From the NCBI RefSeq assembly GCF_009767915.1, contig NZ_WSRP01000003.1, forward strand, positions 46,543-110,542: a stretch of DNA of 64,000 nucleotides, given 5' to 3'. Below, piece by piece: positions 26,610 through 36,490 of the stretch. Under the pieces are notes generated by a model that searched no databases, was not told where the DNA came from, and saw only the letters and a program-made list of their open reading frames with translations. The translations under genes and the position numbers were made by a program. How positions within the stretch are numbered: the stretch's first letter is position 1; each line of letters begins with the position of its first letter. The stretch comes from Parasutterella muris. GTDB taxonomy: Bacteria > Pseudomonadota > Gammaproteobacteria > Burkholderiales > Burkholderiaceae_F.

Positions 26610-29192
26610 TTATCCTCTCACCTTGTTGATGCGCACTGCGGAGTTGTTGGCGACATTGCCGACTACCGGCTGGGCATAACCTGTGTCGTACCAGTGCGAA
26701 TTAATACCTTCTTTCACGAACTGATAGTTCGGATCCTTGATCAGTGTTTTTGTTCGGACACCGCCGGAAAAACCATAGGCGAAGACCGCGCCCGGAACGA
26801 CTCGTTTGGTGACCGTGACCTGCGTATTGGCTTTATAGCCGGAGTCCATGCCCTCCACTTCAATCATGTCGCCGTTTCTGATGCCGAGGCGAGCCGCATC
26901 TTGCGGATTCATCCAGACAGTACGGTCACCCATGAAGCGAGTGGGCTGTGTAAACATATTGAGACCGGAGCAGGTCACGCAGTTCTTGCCGGAAACCAAA
27001 ATAAATTCATTGGAATCGGCTTTGGGCTGCGTATAAGCCGGAGACGGGATGTAGCCGGAAATCGGAGCGATCGCCTGAGCGTATCCGGGTTTAGAGAACG
27101 ACTTAAAGCCGTAAATCTCAACTTTGCCGGTCGGAGTACCAAACGGCTTCAAATAAGGATATTCGCCGTATTTCTTGGTCTTAATCGTAGCCCAGCCGTT
27201 TTCGCTGATCGACTTACGAATCGCTTCTGCGCTTCCGGGCTTTTTCTTTTCGCAGTCATCCAGGAACTTCTTGTAGCCGCGGTCAACAAAAGCGCCGAAG
27301 TAAGCGTTGAATTCCTCTGCGGTTTTGCATCCCTTGTAGCCGACGCGCTCGGCTCTTTCGGGATATGCTCTGCGCAAAATCTCCAAAAGAATCCAGACAT
27401 CATGACGCGCTTCACAGCCTTTAGGCGGAGTGAGCTGCGGGTCTGAGAGATAAATCGATCCGTCTCGAGCCCATTTAACGCCGGACATATCTCTGCGTTC
27501 CATGAAGTACGTGGCGGGCAGCACATAATCGGCGTAATCCACAAGTTCCTGAGGCAGCACGTCTTGAACAACTACCAAATCCAGCTTTTTAAGGTTTTCC
27601 GCGAGTTTTTTCGCATCCGCCTGGCGATGGAACATGGTCGTGCCGACAAAGAAGGCCGCTTTAATCGGATAGGGTTTTCCGGAAACCGCTGCGTCAAGCG
27701 CAACCGAATAAGTACCGGACGTTTCGGGATAGACAATCTTATCGATTCGCTTTTCTTTAGCCATAGCCCAGGTTTCGCCGTTCGGACCTTTGCCTGCGGC
27801 TACGCTCGGAACCTTAAAGCCCGCACCGGCAGTTACGATCAGGCCGCCGGGCTGATCGATATTGCCGTTCATCGCGTTGGCAATGCAGATAAGCTGATAA
27901 AGCTCCACGTCGGTTCCGTTCTTAGAGGTATACCAGCCATCGTCGATACAGCCCTTATTGTTGGCATAGTCAAAAGCAATGCCCTTAAGCGCTTCAGGAC
28001 GAATGCCAGTGATTTCCTGGACCTTTTCAGGTGTGTATTCGCTCGCAAGCTTTTTAAGCACGCTAAAAGCGGTTCTGACAGGCTCTTTTTCTCCGTTTGC
28101 AAGAATCGCTTCGCCGCTGAATTCGAGTTCCGGTTTAAAGTTCTCGTCTTCAATAAAACCAATCGCGGCTCCTTTTTCGTCTCTCTTTACCGAACGAAGA
28201 GAAAGTGTTCCGGCACTGTTGGCGACAACAAAAACGGAAGTACTTCCGTCCTTGCGGAAGTCAGCCTCTGTAAGCGGCGTGCCGTTTGATTTAATGAGAT
28301 AAGCGCCGTTGGTGTGACGGATTAAAAATTCTTTGTCAAATGTCTTGTTCTCAATCATTTGATTGATAAGACCTAAGACAAACGCGGCATCGGTTCCGGG
28401 GCGAATACCGACCCAATCCGCATTGCCGTATGCAATGTCCGGCATTCTCGGATCGATCGCCACAACGTGGCAGCCGCATGCTCTTGCTTCGTTCAGCGTG
28501 TGAAGAGCGCCCATGGAGCTTCCCATCGATCTTCCGATCAGCAGAAGATAGCGCAGGTGCGCGTAATCGGGTTCGAGTTTTCCTGCGCCGCTGAAGCCTT
28601 TTCCGAATACCCAGTCTCGTGCCGCAATGCCGCCGAGATTACAGGTGGACTGATGACCGATATCGTTGGGAGAACCTAACGGGAAAGTCAGCCATTTGCT
28701 GAAGCCTGAGAACGAGTGAGATGTCGTACTGATGCAGCTTTCTCCGTTCGCTTCAACCAGTTTTTTGAGTTTAGCGGCGATCGCATCCAGCGCTTCATCC
28801 CAAGTCACTTCTTCAAACTTGCCCTCGCCCCGCTCTCCGACGCGCTTCAGCGGCTTGCGAAGACGAAGCGGATGGTTCCATACCCACATCGCGGCAGCGC
28901 CTCGTCCGCAGTAACCTTGCTGCGGATGCCCGGGATTTGGGAAAATTCGGACCGTACTTTCCGAAACCACCGCACCTTCCTTCTTCATCGCCAGAAGACC
29001 GCAAAATGCGCCGCACATCGTGCAGGCGACCGGATGTTTGCTCCAACCTTCCTTTTCAAGTTTCTTAATTTCTTCGGCTGCCGCTGTCATAGACAAGCTG
29101 GGCATTGCAGCTGCGGCAGCCGTCGCTGCAGTGTTTTTCAAGAGAACACGCCGAGAAACGGATAAGTCGACTAGTCCTTTAGACATATTCAT
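26610..29192 (-). CDS. Tat-exported molybdopterin oxidoreductase, catalytic subunit
   Basis: An 860-residue catalytic subunit of the DMSO-reductase superfamily, closest in layout to the PsrA/PhsA/TtrA group that reduces sulfur compounds, though the substrate cannot be fixed. The Tat signal is SVSRRVLLK (R14-R15) with an Ala-rich stretch. A [4Fe-4S] motif follows at C57, C60, C64 and C95. The likely Mo ligand is the Cys in HQSTCNLGG. The C-terminal molydopterin-binding domain (about from residue 745, SGKNCVTCSGLN onward) is complete. The ATG at 29192 has AAGGA upstream; ATG at 29186 is possible, and a TTG further upstream is less likely. It heads a three-gene respiratory operon. Confidence 0.9.
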   Translation of the reverse strand: MNMSKGLVDLSVSRRVLLKNTAATAAAAAMPSLSMTAAAEEIKKLEKEGWSKHPVACTMCGAFCGLLAMKKEGAVVSESTVRIFPNPGHPQQGYCGRGAAAMWVWNHPLRLRKPLKRVGERGEGKFEEVTWDEALDAIAAKLKKLVEANGESCISTTSHSFSGFSKWLTFPLGSPNDIGHQSTCNLGGIAARDWVFGKGFSGAGKLEPDYAHLRYLLLIGRSMGSSMGALHTLNEARACGCHVVAIDPRMPDIAYGNADWVGIRPGTDAAFVLGLINQMIENKTFDKEFLIRHTNGAYLIKSNGTPLTEADFRKDGSTSVFVVANSAGTLSLRSVKRDEKGAAIGFIEDENFKPELEFSGEAILANGEKEPVRTAFSVLKKLASEYTPEKVQEITGIRPEALKGIAFDYANNKGCIDDGWYTSKNGTDVELYQLICIANAMNGNIDQPGGLIVTAGAGFKVPSVAAGKGPNGETWAMAKEKRIDKIVYPETSGTYSVALDAAVSGKPYPIKAAFFVGTTMFHRQADAKKLAENLKKLDLVVVQDVLPQELVDYADYVLPATYFMERRDMSGVKWARDGSIYLSDPQLTPPKGCEARHDVWILLEILRRAYPERAERVGYKGCKTAEEFNAYFGAFVDRGYKKFLDDCEKKKPGSAEAIRKSISENGWATIKTKKYGEYPYLKPFGTPTGKVEIYGFKSFSKPGYAQAIAPISGYIPSPAYTQPKADSNEFILVSGKNCVTCSGLNMFTQPTRFMGDRTVWMNPQDAARLGIRNGDMIEVEGMDSGYKANTQVTVTKRVVPGAVFAYGFSGGVRTKTLIKDPNYQFVKEGINSHWYDTGYAQPVVGNVANNSAVRINKVRG

Positions 29193-29445
29193 TTGTTCCT
29201 TGTATTGGGGTGTCAAAACAAGGACAGATTAATCTGTTCAATCTACGGATAAACCCGATAAATATCCTAAGGAAACTGTCTCATAGATATTTCTTATATA
29301 TCTTTTTTGAAATTTATTGAGGTTTACAGCAAAGACAAAGCGATAGTTACGTCAAATCTTTAAAAAGTGTAACAACAAGAGCTAGCGTTAGAGTTTTCAC
29401 TAATCTCTCAATATTCCCAATCTTATTTGTCTCATTTTCTGCAAC
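29193..29445. other. Upstream region of the molybdoenzyme operon
   Basis: About 250 bp of AT-rich DNA between the catalytic gene and the terminator of the phosphate transporter. It must hold the operon promoter. I looked for an FNR-type TTGAT-N4-ATCAA box and saw no convincing match, nor any small coding frame. Confidence 0.4.
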
Positions 29446-29480
29446 GTAAAAAAAGCCGCATCCCTTTTGAAGATGCGGCT
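29446..29480 (-). terminator. Terminator of the phosphate transporter gene
   Basis: GCCGCATC (29455-29462) pairs with GATGCGGC (29472-29479); on the minus strand it is followed by seven T's. It lies 17 bp beyond the stop codon. Confidence 0.92.
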
Positions 29481-29496
29481 GATTGAGCTGAGTATC

Positions 29497-31788
29497 TTAC
29501 TTCTGTTCTACGGCGTACTCAGGAGCGCCGTTATCACGATCCGGGTCAGAAAGAACAAAGTTCAGTTCTCTCTGCAGAAGCACGATAACCGTATAGCGGT
29601 TCACGATTTCGCGATAAAGCTGCAGGATGCTCAGATAAAGCTCACTCCGGTGCAGCGGCATTTGATGCTCTTCAATCTGTTTCATCAGCACGATCTGGAA
29701 CTTGTTGACTTCTTCAAGATTGGTGTCGGAGAGTCTCAGCAGGATATCATCTGAAATTTCGCCGGCTTCAACATACTTGGAAAGCGTATGCTCAAGTCCG
29801 GTCAGCTCGTTCAAAGCCTGGAGCAGATTGCTGCGCAGAACGCCCTTAAAGACCGAATGAGAATTCGCCAGATGATCCTCCATCTGAGAAAGCGTATTGC
29901 GCAGATCCTGAGCGACGTCCTTCATGTTGGAGAAGGTACGGTAATAATAGTTTCGAGCGTCGTAATCCTTGCTCGGACCCTCGCCTCGTACAAACATCAG
30001 ATAGTACTGGCTTCGCATATAAGAAATCTTATCGAGAAGGCCCTGCGCTCTGAGACGGGTTTTCTTCAGTTCCTCATAGTCCTCGGCAAGGAAGTTGGTC
30101 ATGGCCGTAGAGAAAATGGAAACCGTGTCGTCTAAGTTGTTGGCGATCGCATGATTGAGCTTCAGTCTCAGTTCCTCACGAGCCATTCCCGGCTCAATTC
30201 CCTCTGTCTCAATAACCTTCTCTTTCTTCGGGAAGAAGTTGCTCTTGAAGAGACGAATGATCACGAGGATACCGCCGAGCACCATAAACCACGGCCCGAA
30301 CCAAATGCAGAGCAGTACGGCAATACCGGCAAGAATAAACGCGGTAAAGCCGGTCAGGAACCATCCGCTGATCACGGCCATAACGCCGGAAATTCGATAA
30401 ACCGCCGTCTCTCTGTCCCATGCACCGTCGGCAAGAGAAGAACCCATGGCAACCATAAAGGTCACATAGGTTGTGGACAAAGGAAGCTTCATTGAAGTGG
30501 CTACCGCGATCAGGATACTGGCTAAAACCAGATTGACCGACGCACGCACCTCGTCAAAGGGCAGCGCGATCTCGCCTTTTTTCAGACGCGGCTTTTCAAA
30601 ACGAGAGTCAATGCCGCGCAGCACACTGTCCGGAAGCAGCTGATTCAGAATCTTCTTTGCGCTGAGCGCGGAGCGCACCATCACGCGGCCGCCCGTTGTC
30701 GCACCGAACTGCTCCTTGTCGCTTCTTTCGCTTGCGGACAAATTAATCGCAGTCTGCACCACGCGTTTGGCTTTCGGACTGAACCACAGTGTGAGGACCA
30801 TGATAAGACCCGAGAGAACCAGGTAAATGGTCGGTGTGCGTACGGATTCCTTCAGTGCGCCCATGTAAAGGGTCTGAGGTGTCAGTGCTTCGTTCGCGGC
30901 CTTAGCTGCCGCCGCAATGTCTACGGACTGCATCGCGGCAAGCGGAACGCCGACGAAGTTCACAAGGTCGTTGCCCGCGAACGCGAACGCCAGCGCGAAA
31001 GTGCCCGCAAGAATCACCACGCGCAGCGCATTAAAGTTAAAGAACCAAATCAGCAGCTGGAAGACCGCAGAGACACCGATGAAACATGACCAAAGAATGG
31101 TTGAAGTATTGCTGTCAAGGAAGCTGAGCAGCTCAGGCGTCATAAAGGAAGCGCCCTTTGCGCCCTTCATGATGAGGAAGTAGAAAATCGCAGTAATGCA
31201 GAGGCCGGAATATATACCGCCTAAGAATCGATAAACTTTTTGATATTTAAAAGAGAAAATGACGCGAATCAGCCACTGAATCACAGCGCCGAAGGTAAAT
31301 GCAATGGCAACTGAAACCAAAATCGCGGTAATAATCGTAAATGCCTTTTCATTATTGATATAGGCACCGAGACCGGCAAGGGAGCCGCTGCTGACCCACA
31401 GTTTGTAGGCTGCGGAAATCACCGCTGCGCCTAAAAGCTCAAATACTATCGATACGGTTGTGGAGGTCGGAAGACCGAGGGAATTAAACGTATCCAACAG
31501 AAGGACATCTGTCAGCATGACCGCAAAGAAGATCAGCATGACATCCCAAAAGGTAAACAGCTGGGGATTGAAAATACCGCTTCTGGCGATCTCCATCATG
31601 CCGCTTGAGAACGTACACCCTAAAAGTACGCCGGCGGCAGCTACACCCAACACCACGTTGTAACGCGCTGTTCTAGAGCCAAGCGCTGAACTCAGAAAAT
31701 TGACTGCATCGTTACTGACGCCAACGAACAAATTAACGCACGCCAACAGCATCAGAAAGAGCATCGTACAGGTTAAAAAGGTATCCAT
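29497..31788 (-). CDS. Pit-family inorganic phosphate transporter with C-terminal PhoU-like domain
   Basis: A 763-residue low-affinity phosphate permease of the PiT family. Its two family repeats are visible as GVSNDAVNFLSSALGS near the N-terminus and AGNDLVNFVGVPLA in the middle, with LPTSTTVS and PLSTTYVTF Ser/Thr motifs. About 12 membrane segments extend to about residue 530. A soluble, helical C-terminal domain of about 230 residues follows, resembling the PhoU-like (DUF47) domains fused to long Pit proteins, and may regulate transport. The ATG at 31788 is preferred to the TTG 12 bases upstream, but neither has a clear ribosome-binding site. Single-gene unit. Confidence 0.9.
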   Translation of the reverse strand: MDTFLTCTMLFLMLLACVNLFVGVSNDAVNFLSSALGSRTARYNVVLGVAAAGVLLGCTFSSGMMEIARSGIFNPQLFTFWDVMLIFFAVMLTDVLLLDTFNSLGLPTSTTVSIVFELLGAAVISAAYKLWVSSGSLAGLGAYINNEKAFTIITAILVSVAIAFTFGAVIQWLIRVIFSFKYQKVYRFLGGIYSGLCITAIFYFLIMKGAKGASFMTPELLSFLDSNTSTILWSCFIGVSAVFQLLIWFFNFNALRVVILAGTFALAFAFAGNDLVNFVGVPLAAMQSVDIAAAAKAANEALTPQTLYMGALKESVRTPTIYLVLSGLIMVLTLWFSPKAKRVVQTAINLSASERSDKEQFGATTGGRVMVRSALSAKKILNQLLPDSVLRGIDSRFEKPRLKKGEIALPFDEVRASVNLVLASILIAVATSMKLPLSTTYVTFMVAMGSSLADGAWDRETAVYRISGVMAVISGWFLTGFTAFILAGIAVLLCIWFGPWFMVLGGILVIIRLFKSNFFPKKEKVIETEGIEPGMAREELRLKLNHAIANNLDDTVSIFSTAMTNFLAEDYEELKKTRLRAQGLLDKISYMRSQYYLMFVRGEGPSKDYDARNYYYRTFSNMKDVAQDLRNTLSQMEDHLANSHSVFKGVLRSNLLQALNELTGLEHTLSKYVEAGEISDDILLRLSDTNLEEVNKFQIVLMKQIEEHQMPLHRSELYLSILQLYREIVNRYTVIVLLQRELNFVLSDPDRDNGAPEYAVEQK

Positions 31789-32049
31789 ACTAAAATTCAA
31801 ATTTTTAAACGGGGCAATTCTATTAGCGCTTTATGACGAAATAATTACAAACCATCAAAAACACCCCTTCCATTTGTATCTAAGAACTACTGCCTCAAAA
31901 GTAATCCTAAACCCTGTACCGCCTAAGTGGCACTTTGTATCTCAGTATTTGGCCCTCATTTAGGTTTTTTGTTAGTGCAACCTTTAGGTTTTACGAATAT
32001 TTGCGCTAGCATTCTTTTTTGTTATTTTTGTTAATTTTCAGAGGTCATC

Positions 32050-33102
32050 GTGAATCTCAAACTTTTATCGGCACAGTCAGCTGTCGCACTTTCACTTATT
32101 TCCTTTGCCTCATTGAGCCACGCAGATTTTCTCTCCGATTTGTTCGGTTCCTCAAATAAAGAACCCGTTGCTCTTAATCAAACAACACAATCCATTATGA
32201 CCTCCTCCCCGATTTGGGTGATCGACGGGAAAAATACTTCAGCATGGAGCGTTGTTGCAGGTAAAAAACCGAAGAAAGGAGCCACTCCTCTTCTTCTGAA
32301 ACAGGACAAAGGCACGCTCGGTCTCATCCCTGCTCAGATGGATGTTGGCTATGTTGCGACGACCGCAGCAAAAGTTTCTCTGGCTCAGCCGATTTCCGTT
32401 TCTTTTGAAAAAAACGGCGATGCGCTTCTGAAATACGGCAATAGCAAGCAGCCGATCTCGCTTGCGTTCAAGCTGAGAGCTTATGATGTCAGCGGCCTTA
32501 AGATCGCTTCCTTCCTCAAAAACCGCCAGGGCGGAGACCTCGCTGAAGTCGAACGAGTTGGAAATGCCACATTCCCTCAGGGCTCCATCGCTTATAAAGC
32601 CGACACGACGTTCCTGAACGACGAAATGGTTATGCCGGTTAACGAAAACTTCACCAGCGCTAAAACCAGCAGCGAGCTGCTGACAAACTTCAACAAGATT
32701 CCGTTCTGCCTGAAGCGCGTCTCCGGCCACGCTTACGGCATTATGTTCGACGGCAATGATCCGAAGGCTAAGAGCGGCACATTCTCTGTAACTCCGGTCA
32801 AACGCGACACCATGTTCTGCACGCCGACAGGAGAACCCTCTGTTGCAAAAGGCTCCTGGGTCCTCGTTAACAGCCCCAAGACACATGCGGTTGTCCTGAC
32901 AATGCCTAAGGAAGTCACTCCGGCTGAATACGGCATTGATTCCAACGAAAGCGGTGTTTCCAAGCTCGCCTTCATTGCTCCTTCTAAAGGCGACAAGATT
33001 TTCCGTCCGGGCAAATTCTTCGCTAAGGGCACAACCCTTGAAAGCCGCCGCTATTTCTTTAATACAACAGCTGCCGAAGCAATCCTGAAAGCTGCTCAGT
33101 AA
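32050..33102 (+). CDS. Exported protein of unknown function
   Basis: A 350-residue protein with a clear signal peptide (N-terminal lysine, hydrophobic stretch, SHA before D26). I do not recognise the family. The body has few charged clusters and reads like a beta-rich periplasmic protein. Two cysteines only, C220 and C257, could form a disulfide. The start is a GTG preceded by AGAGG at 5-6 bp. Upstream (31801-32049) the DNA is AT-rich and carries a direct repeat TTTAGGTTTT at 31969-31978 and 31983-31992. It is transcribed alone, convergent with dusA. Confidence 0.75.
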   Translation: MNLKLLSAQSAVALSLISFASLSHADFLSDLFGSSNKEPVALNQTTQSIMTSSPIWVIDGKNTSAWSVVAGKKPKKGATPLLLKQDKGTLGLIPAQMDVGYVATTAAKVSLAQPISVSFEKNGDALLKYGNSKQPISLAFKLRAYDVSGLKIASFLKNRQGGDLAEVERVGNATFPQGSIAYKADTTFLNDEMVMPVNENFTSAKTSSELLTNFNKIPFCLKRVSGHAYGIMFDGNDPKAKSGTFSVTPVKRDTMFCTPTGEPSVAKGSWVLVNSPKTHAVVLTMPKEVTPAEYGIDSNESGVSKLAFIAPSKGDKIFRPGKFFAKGTTLESRRYFFNTTAAEAILKAAQ

Positions 33103-33172
33103 TTATGTTTTGAGAGGATTTATTCCCCTCAAAAAAAATCAGACAGACCATTCAATATGACCTGCCCGACAC

Positions 33173-33209
33173 AAAAACCTCATTTCACAGTGAATGAGGT
33201 TTTTGCTTT
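33173..33209. terminator. Bidirectional terminator between exported protein and dusA
   Basis: AAAAACCTCATTTCAC and GTGAATGAGGTTTTT pair almost perfectly (one bulged T), giving T-runs on both strands. Confidence 0.9.
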
Positions 33210-33214
33210 ATTGG

Positions 33215-34249
33215 TTAGGAGAAGAACTCGCTGTCCTCAGCCGAAAACTGATCCACGTCAGTCCAGCCGGCCTTACCGTAAGCGTAGCGGAAGATATCCG
33301 CACCCTTCTCACGAATCAGAGCGGCATCGCTCAGCGTGCGTCTCCAGACCTTGGCGCCCGCCAATCCGGTCAGAAGGCCATGCATGTGACGGCAGGCCGC
33401 ACGAAGCGAATGATCGTCAGGTTTAATCAGACGAACATAGCGCTCCATCTCATCAATCACCTGCTCGCGCGTCACGGGTTCATGCTCGTCGCCGTAAATT
33501 CTCGCGTCAACATCCGCAAGCAGCCAAGGCGTATAGTAGGCCGCTCTGCCAAGCATCACGCCGTCAACATGTTTGAGCTGTTCATCTGCGACTCCGAGAT
33601 CCGGAATCGCTCCGTTGATCACGATAATTGCATCCGGGAAGTCTTTCTTCAGCTGATAAACAACTCCACGGCGAAGCGGCGGCACTTCTCGATTTTCTTT
33701 CGGGGAAAGCCCCTTAAGCCAAGCGTTTCTCGAGTGAACAATAAAAACTCGTACGCCGGCCTCATAGAGCGTTCCGACAAAATCTCTGACGAAGGCATAC
33801 TCTTCAATCTGATCGATTCCAATACGGTGCTTCACTGTGACGGGAACGCTGCAGGCGTCCTGCATCGCTTTGACGCAGTCTGCGACAAGGTTCGGCTCAG
33901 ACATCAGGCACGCTCCGAAAGAGCCCTTCTGCACGCGCTCAGAGGGACAGCCGCAGTTAAGATTCACTTCGTCATAGCCCCATTTCTCTGCCAGCGCGGC
34001 GCCGTGCGCCAAGTCCTTCGGGTCTGAGCCGCCTAACTGCAGTGCTACCGTATGCTCCTCAGGAGAAAAATCCAAGTGATGCGGGACATCTCCGTGCACC
34101 AGAGCACCGGTCGTTACCATTTCTGTATAAAGGCGCGCCCGCTTGGTCAGAAGGCGATGAAAATAGCGGCAATGGCGATCTGTCAAATCAAGCATCGGAG
34201 CGACACAGAAACGCCAGTCCTGCGGATTCAGAATTGTTGTATCAGGCAC
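33215..34249 (-). CDS. dusA: tRNA-dihydrouridine(20/20a) synthase DusA
   Basis: FMN-dependent reductase that makes dihydrouridine at positions 20/20a of tRNA. Signatures: VAPMLDLTDRHCRYF at the N-terminus, the catalytic Cys region VNLNCGCPSERVQKGSFGACLM, VKHRIGID, and the FMN-binding NGAI and GVMLGRAAYYTPW segments. Length 344 residues fits DusA. The start is GTG at 34249, overlapping the TAG of ychJ by one base (TAGTG). Confidence 0.96.
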   Translation of the reverse strand: MPDTTILNPQDWRFCVAPMLDLTDRHCRYFHRLLTKRARLYTEMVTTGALVHGDVPHHLDFSPEEHTVALQLGGSDPKDLAHGAALAEKWGYDEVNLNCGCPSERVQKGSFGACLMSEPNLVADCVKAMQDACSVPVTVKHRIGIDQIEEYAFVRDFVGTLYEAGVRVFIVHSRNAWLKGLSPKENREVPPLRRGVVYQLKKDFPDAIIVINGAIPDLGVADEQLKHVDGVMLGRAAYYTPWLLADVDARIYGDEHEPVTREQVIDEMERYVRLIKPDDHSLRAACRHMHGLLTGLAGAKVWRRTLSDAALIREKGADIFRYAYGKAGWTDVDQFSAEDSEFFS

Positions 34250-34638
34250 TATTTAAATTTCCCATCAACGTAATACCATCGCCCGTTTTCCTTAACAAAA
34301 CGGCTGTCCTCGCGAAGCGTAAAGGCGCGGCCCTCAGGATCAGCACCTTTGGCTGCGAACTTCACGCGGGCGCTTGTTTCTGAGAGCGGCAGATACACAG
34401 ATACTTTCAGAGATTTCCAGACCGTCTCGTCAAGTTCAAGGTTCTTAGGGCGAGTGGTTTCATGCCAGGTTTGCAGTAAATAATCGACATCCTTGAGCAC
34501 AAATGCGGTGTACCTGGAACGCATAAGCGCTCGAGCATCAGATGCGGGAGCGCCTTTTAAAAACGGCCCGCAGCAAACACCGAAGCATTTGCCGCTGCCG
34601 CAGGGACAAGGATCGTCGGAATTAAATTCCGGGGCCAA
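34249..34638 (-). CDS. YchJ-family SEC-C zinc-motif protein
   Basis: A UPF0225/YchJ-type protein with an N-terminal SEC-C metal-binding motif, [13 protein letters not shown], then an NTF2-like domain containing [22 protein letters not shown]. Function is unknown. The open frame extends far into typA, but the conserved part begins near the end of that gene. I place the start at the TTG at 34638, giving 129 residues: it has GGAG about 9 bp upstream. This overlaps typA by 17 bp in another frame. The stop overlaps the dusA start, so typA-ychJ-dusA looks like one transcript. Confidence 0.82.
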   Translation of the reverse strand: MAPEFNSDDPCPCGSGKCFGVCCGPFLKGAPASDARALMRSRYTAFVLKDVDYLLQTWHETTRPKNLELDETVWKSLKVSVYLPLSETSARVKFAAKGADPEGRAFTLREDSRFVKENGRWYYVDGKFK

Positions 34639-36472
34639 CGCGTTCGTCTCCGCGTGCCGCACGGCGTCTTTCGAACTCTTTGAGCCAGCGTTTGCGAATG
34701 CGAATGCTCTTCGGAGTGATTTCCGCAAGTTCGTCGTCGTTAATGAATTCAACCGCGCTTTCAAGCGTGAGCTGAATCGGCGGAACCAGACGAATCGCTT
34801 CATCAGTGCCGGAAGCACGAATATTGGTCAGCTGTTTGCCCTTAATCGGGGTCACAACGATGTCGTTGTCACGAGAGTGGATACCGATAACCATACCTTC
34901 GTAAATCGGTTCTCCCGGGCCGATAAAGAGGCGGCCGCGTTCCTGAATCTTCCACAAGGCGTAAGCAACCGCATTGCCGTCGTCCTGACTGATAATAGCG
35001 CCGTTGCGTCTTTCGCCGAGATCGCCGGATTTTACAGGAGCATATTCGTCAAAAACGTGACTCATCACGCCAGTACCGCGCGTCATGGTCAGAAAATCGT
35101 TCTGGAAGCCGATTAGGCCTCTGGCAGGAATCTTGTACTCTAGACGCACACGGCCTTTTCCGTCCGGCTGCATGTCCTGCAGGTCGCCCTTGCGGCGGCC
35201 GAGTTCTTCCATCACGGGGCCCTGATGCGTTTCTTCAACGTCCACGGTCAGAGATTCAAACGGTTCCATCTTCACGCCGTCAACTTCTTTGTAAAGCACG
35301 CGCGGTCTGGAAACCGCAAGTTCATAACCTTCGCGGCGCATATTCTCAATCAGAATCGTAAGGTGAAGTTCACCGCGGCCCGCAACCTCAAACACGCCTT
35401 CGTTAGCGGTCGGTTTCATGCGCAGAGCCACATTGGACTTCAGTTCGCGCTCAAGACGCTCTCTGATCTGACGGCTGGTCACGAACTTGCCTTCTTTGCC
35501 GGCAAGCGGACTGGTGTTGACATGGAAGTTCATAGTGAGCGTCGGTTCGTCAACATGCAGAAGCGGAAGCGCATCCGGGTGGTTGACGTCGCACAGCGTG
35601 GTGCCGATACCGATCTCATCAATACCGTTGATCAGAACGATATCGCCTGCTTCAGCTTCATCAACCAGTTTTCTTTCCAGGCCCTGGAACTTGAGAACCT
35701 GATTGACTTTAGCGCGCTTAGGCGTAGAGTCCGGACCGTTCATGATCAGAACTTCCTGAAGCGGTTTGATGCGGCCTCTCTTGATACGGCCGATGCCGAT
35801 CTTGCCGACATAGCTCGAATAGTCAAGGGAAGAGATCTGCATCTGAAGCGGACCGTTCGGATCGTCGTCACGAACCGGAACCTTTTCGATAATAGTGTCA
35901 AAGACGGCTTTCATATTGCCGATCTTCTTGAGCTCTTCCACGTCTTCGGTGTAGCCCGCAAAACCGTTCAAAGCAGATGCGTAAATGACCGGGAAATCCA
36001 GCTGTTCCTCGGTTGCGCCGAGTTTGTCAAAGAGGTCAAACGTCTGATTAATGACCCAATCCGGACGAGCGCCGGGACGGTCAATCTTGTTGATCACAAC
36101 AATCGGCTTGAGACCCTGGGCCAAAGCCTTCTTCGTGACAAAGCGCGTCTGAGGCATCGGGCCTTCGACCGCGTCCACCAGAAGCAGCACACCGTCAACC
36201 ATAGAAAGCACACGTTCGACTTCTCCGCCGAAGTCCGCGTGTCCCGGTGTGTCAATAATGTTGATGTGGGTGCCCTGATATTCAACCGCACAGTTCTTGG
36301 CCAAAATGGTAATGCCGCGTTCGCGTTCAATGTCATTACTATCCATCACACGTTCGGCCACCGCCTGGTTCTCACGGAAGGTGCCGGACTGCTGAAGCAG
36401 TTTGTCCACCAAAGTCGTTTTGCCGTGGTCAACGTGGGCAATAATCGCAATATTTCTAATCGCTCGAGTCAT
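34622..36472 (-). CDS. typA: Translational GTPase TypA/BipA
   Basis: Ribosome-binding GTPase related to EF-G and LepA, involved in stress and cold adaptation and 50S assembly. The G domain shows [30 protein letters not shown] and [10 protein letters not shown]; the BipA-specific C-terminal domain contains [14 protein letters not shown] and [13 protein letters not shown]. Length is 616 residues. It starts 18 bp after truB ends, so it may be the end of the rimP-nusA-infB-rbfA-truB operon. Confidence 0.97.
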   Translation of the reverse strand: MTRAIRNIAIIAHVDHGKTTLVDKLLQQSGTFRENQAVAERVMDSNDIERERGITILAKNCAVEYQGTHINIIDTPGHADFGGEVERVLSMVDGVLLLVDAVEGPMPQTRFVTKKALAQGLKPIVVINKIDRPGARPDWVINQTFDLFDKLGATEEQLDFPVIYASALNGFAGYTEDVEELKKIGNMKAVFDTIIEKVPVRDDDPNGPLQMQISSLDYSSYVGKIGIGRIKRGRIKPLQEVLIMNGPDSTPKRAKVNQVLKFQGLERKLVDEAEAGDIVLINGIDEIGIGTTLCDVNHPDALPLLHVDEPTLTMNFHVNTSPLAGKEGKFVTSRQIRERLERELKSNVALRMKPTANEGVFEVAGRGELHLTILIENMRREGYELAVSRPRVLYKEVDGVKMEPFESLTVDVEETHQGPVMEELGRRKGDLQDMQPDGKGRVRLEYKIPARGLIGFQNDFLTMTRGTGVMSHVFDEYAPVKSGDLGERRNGAIISQDDGNAVAYALWKIQERGRLFIGPGEPIYEGMVIGIHSRDNDIVVTPIKGKQLTNIRASGTDEAIRLVPPIQLTLESAVEFINDDELAEITPKSIRIRKRWLKEFERRRAARGDERVGPGI

Positions 36473-36490
36473 ATAAAAATTTAAGTTCAG

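Noticed and set aside
33109..33136. Hairpin right after the exported protein gene
   Set aside because: TTTTGAGAGG pairs with CCCCTCAAAA but is followed by A's, not T's, so it is not a terminator for the plus-strand gene; the next hairpin at 33173-33209 is.
35225..36484. 419-codon plus-strand frame antisense to typA
   Set aside because: typA is conserved over its full length, and the antisense frame has a His/Asn/Phe-rich shadow composition and no ribosome-binding site.
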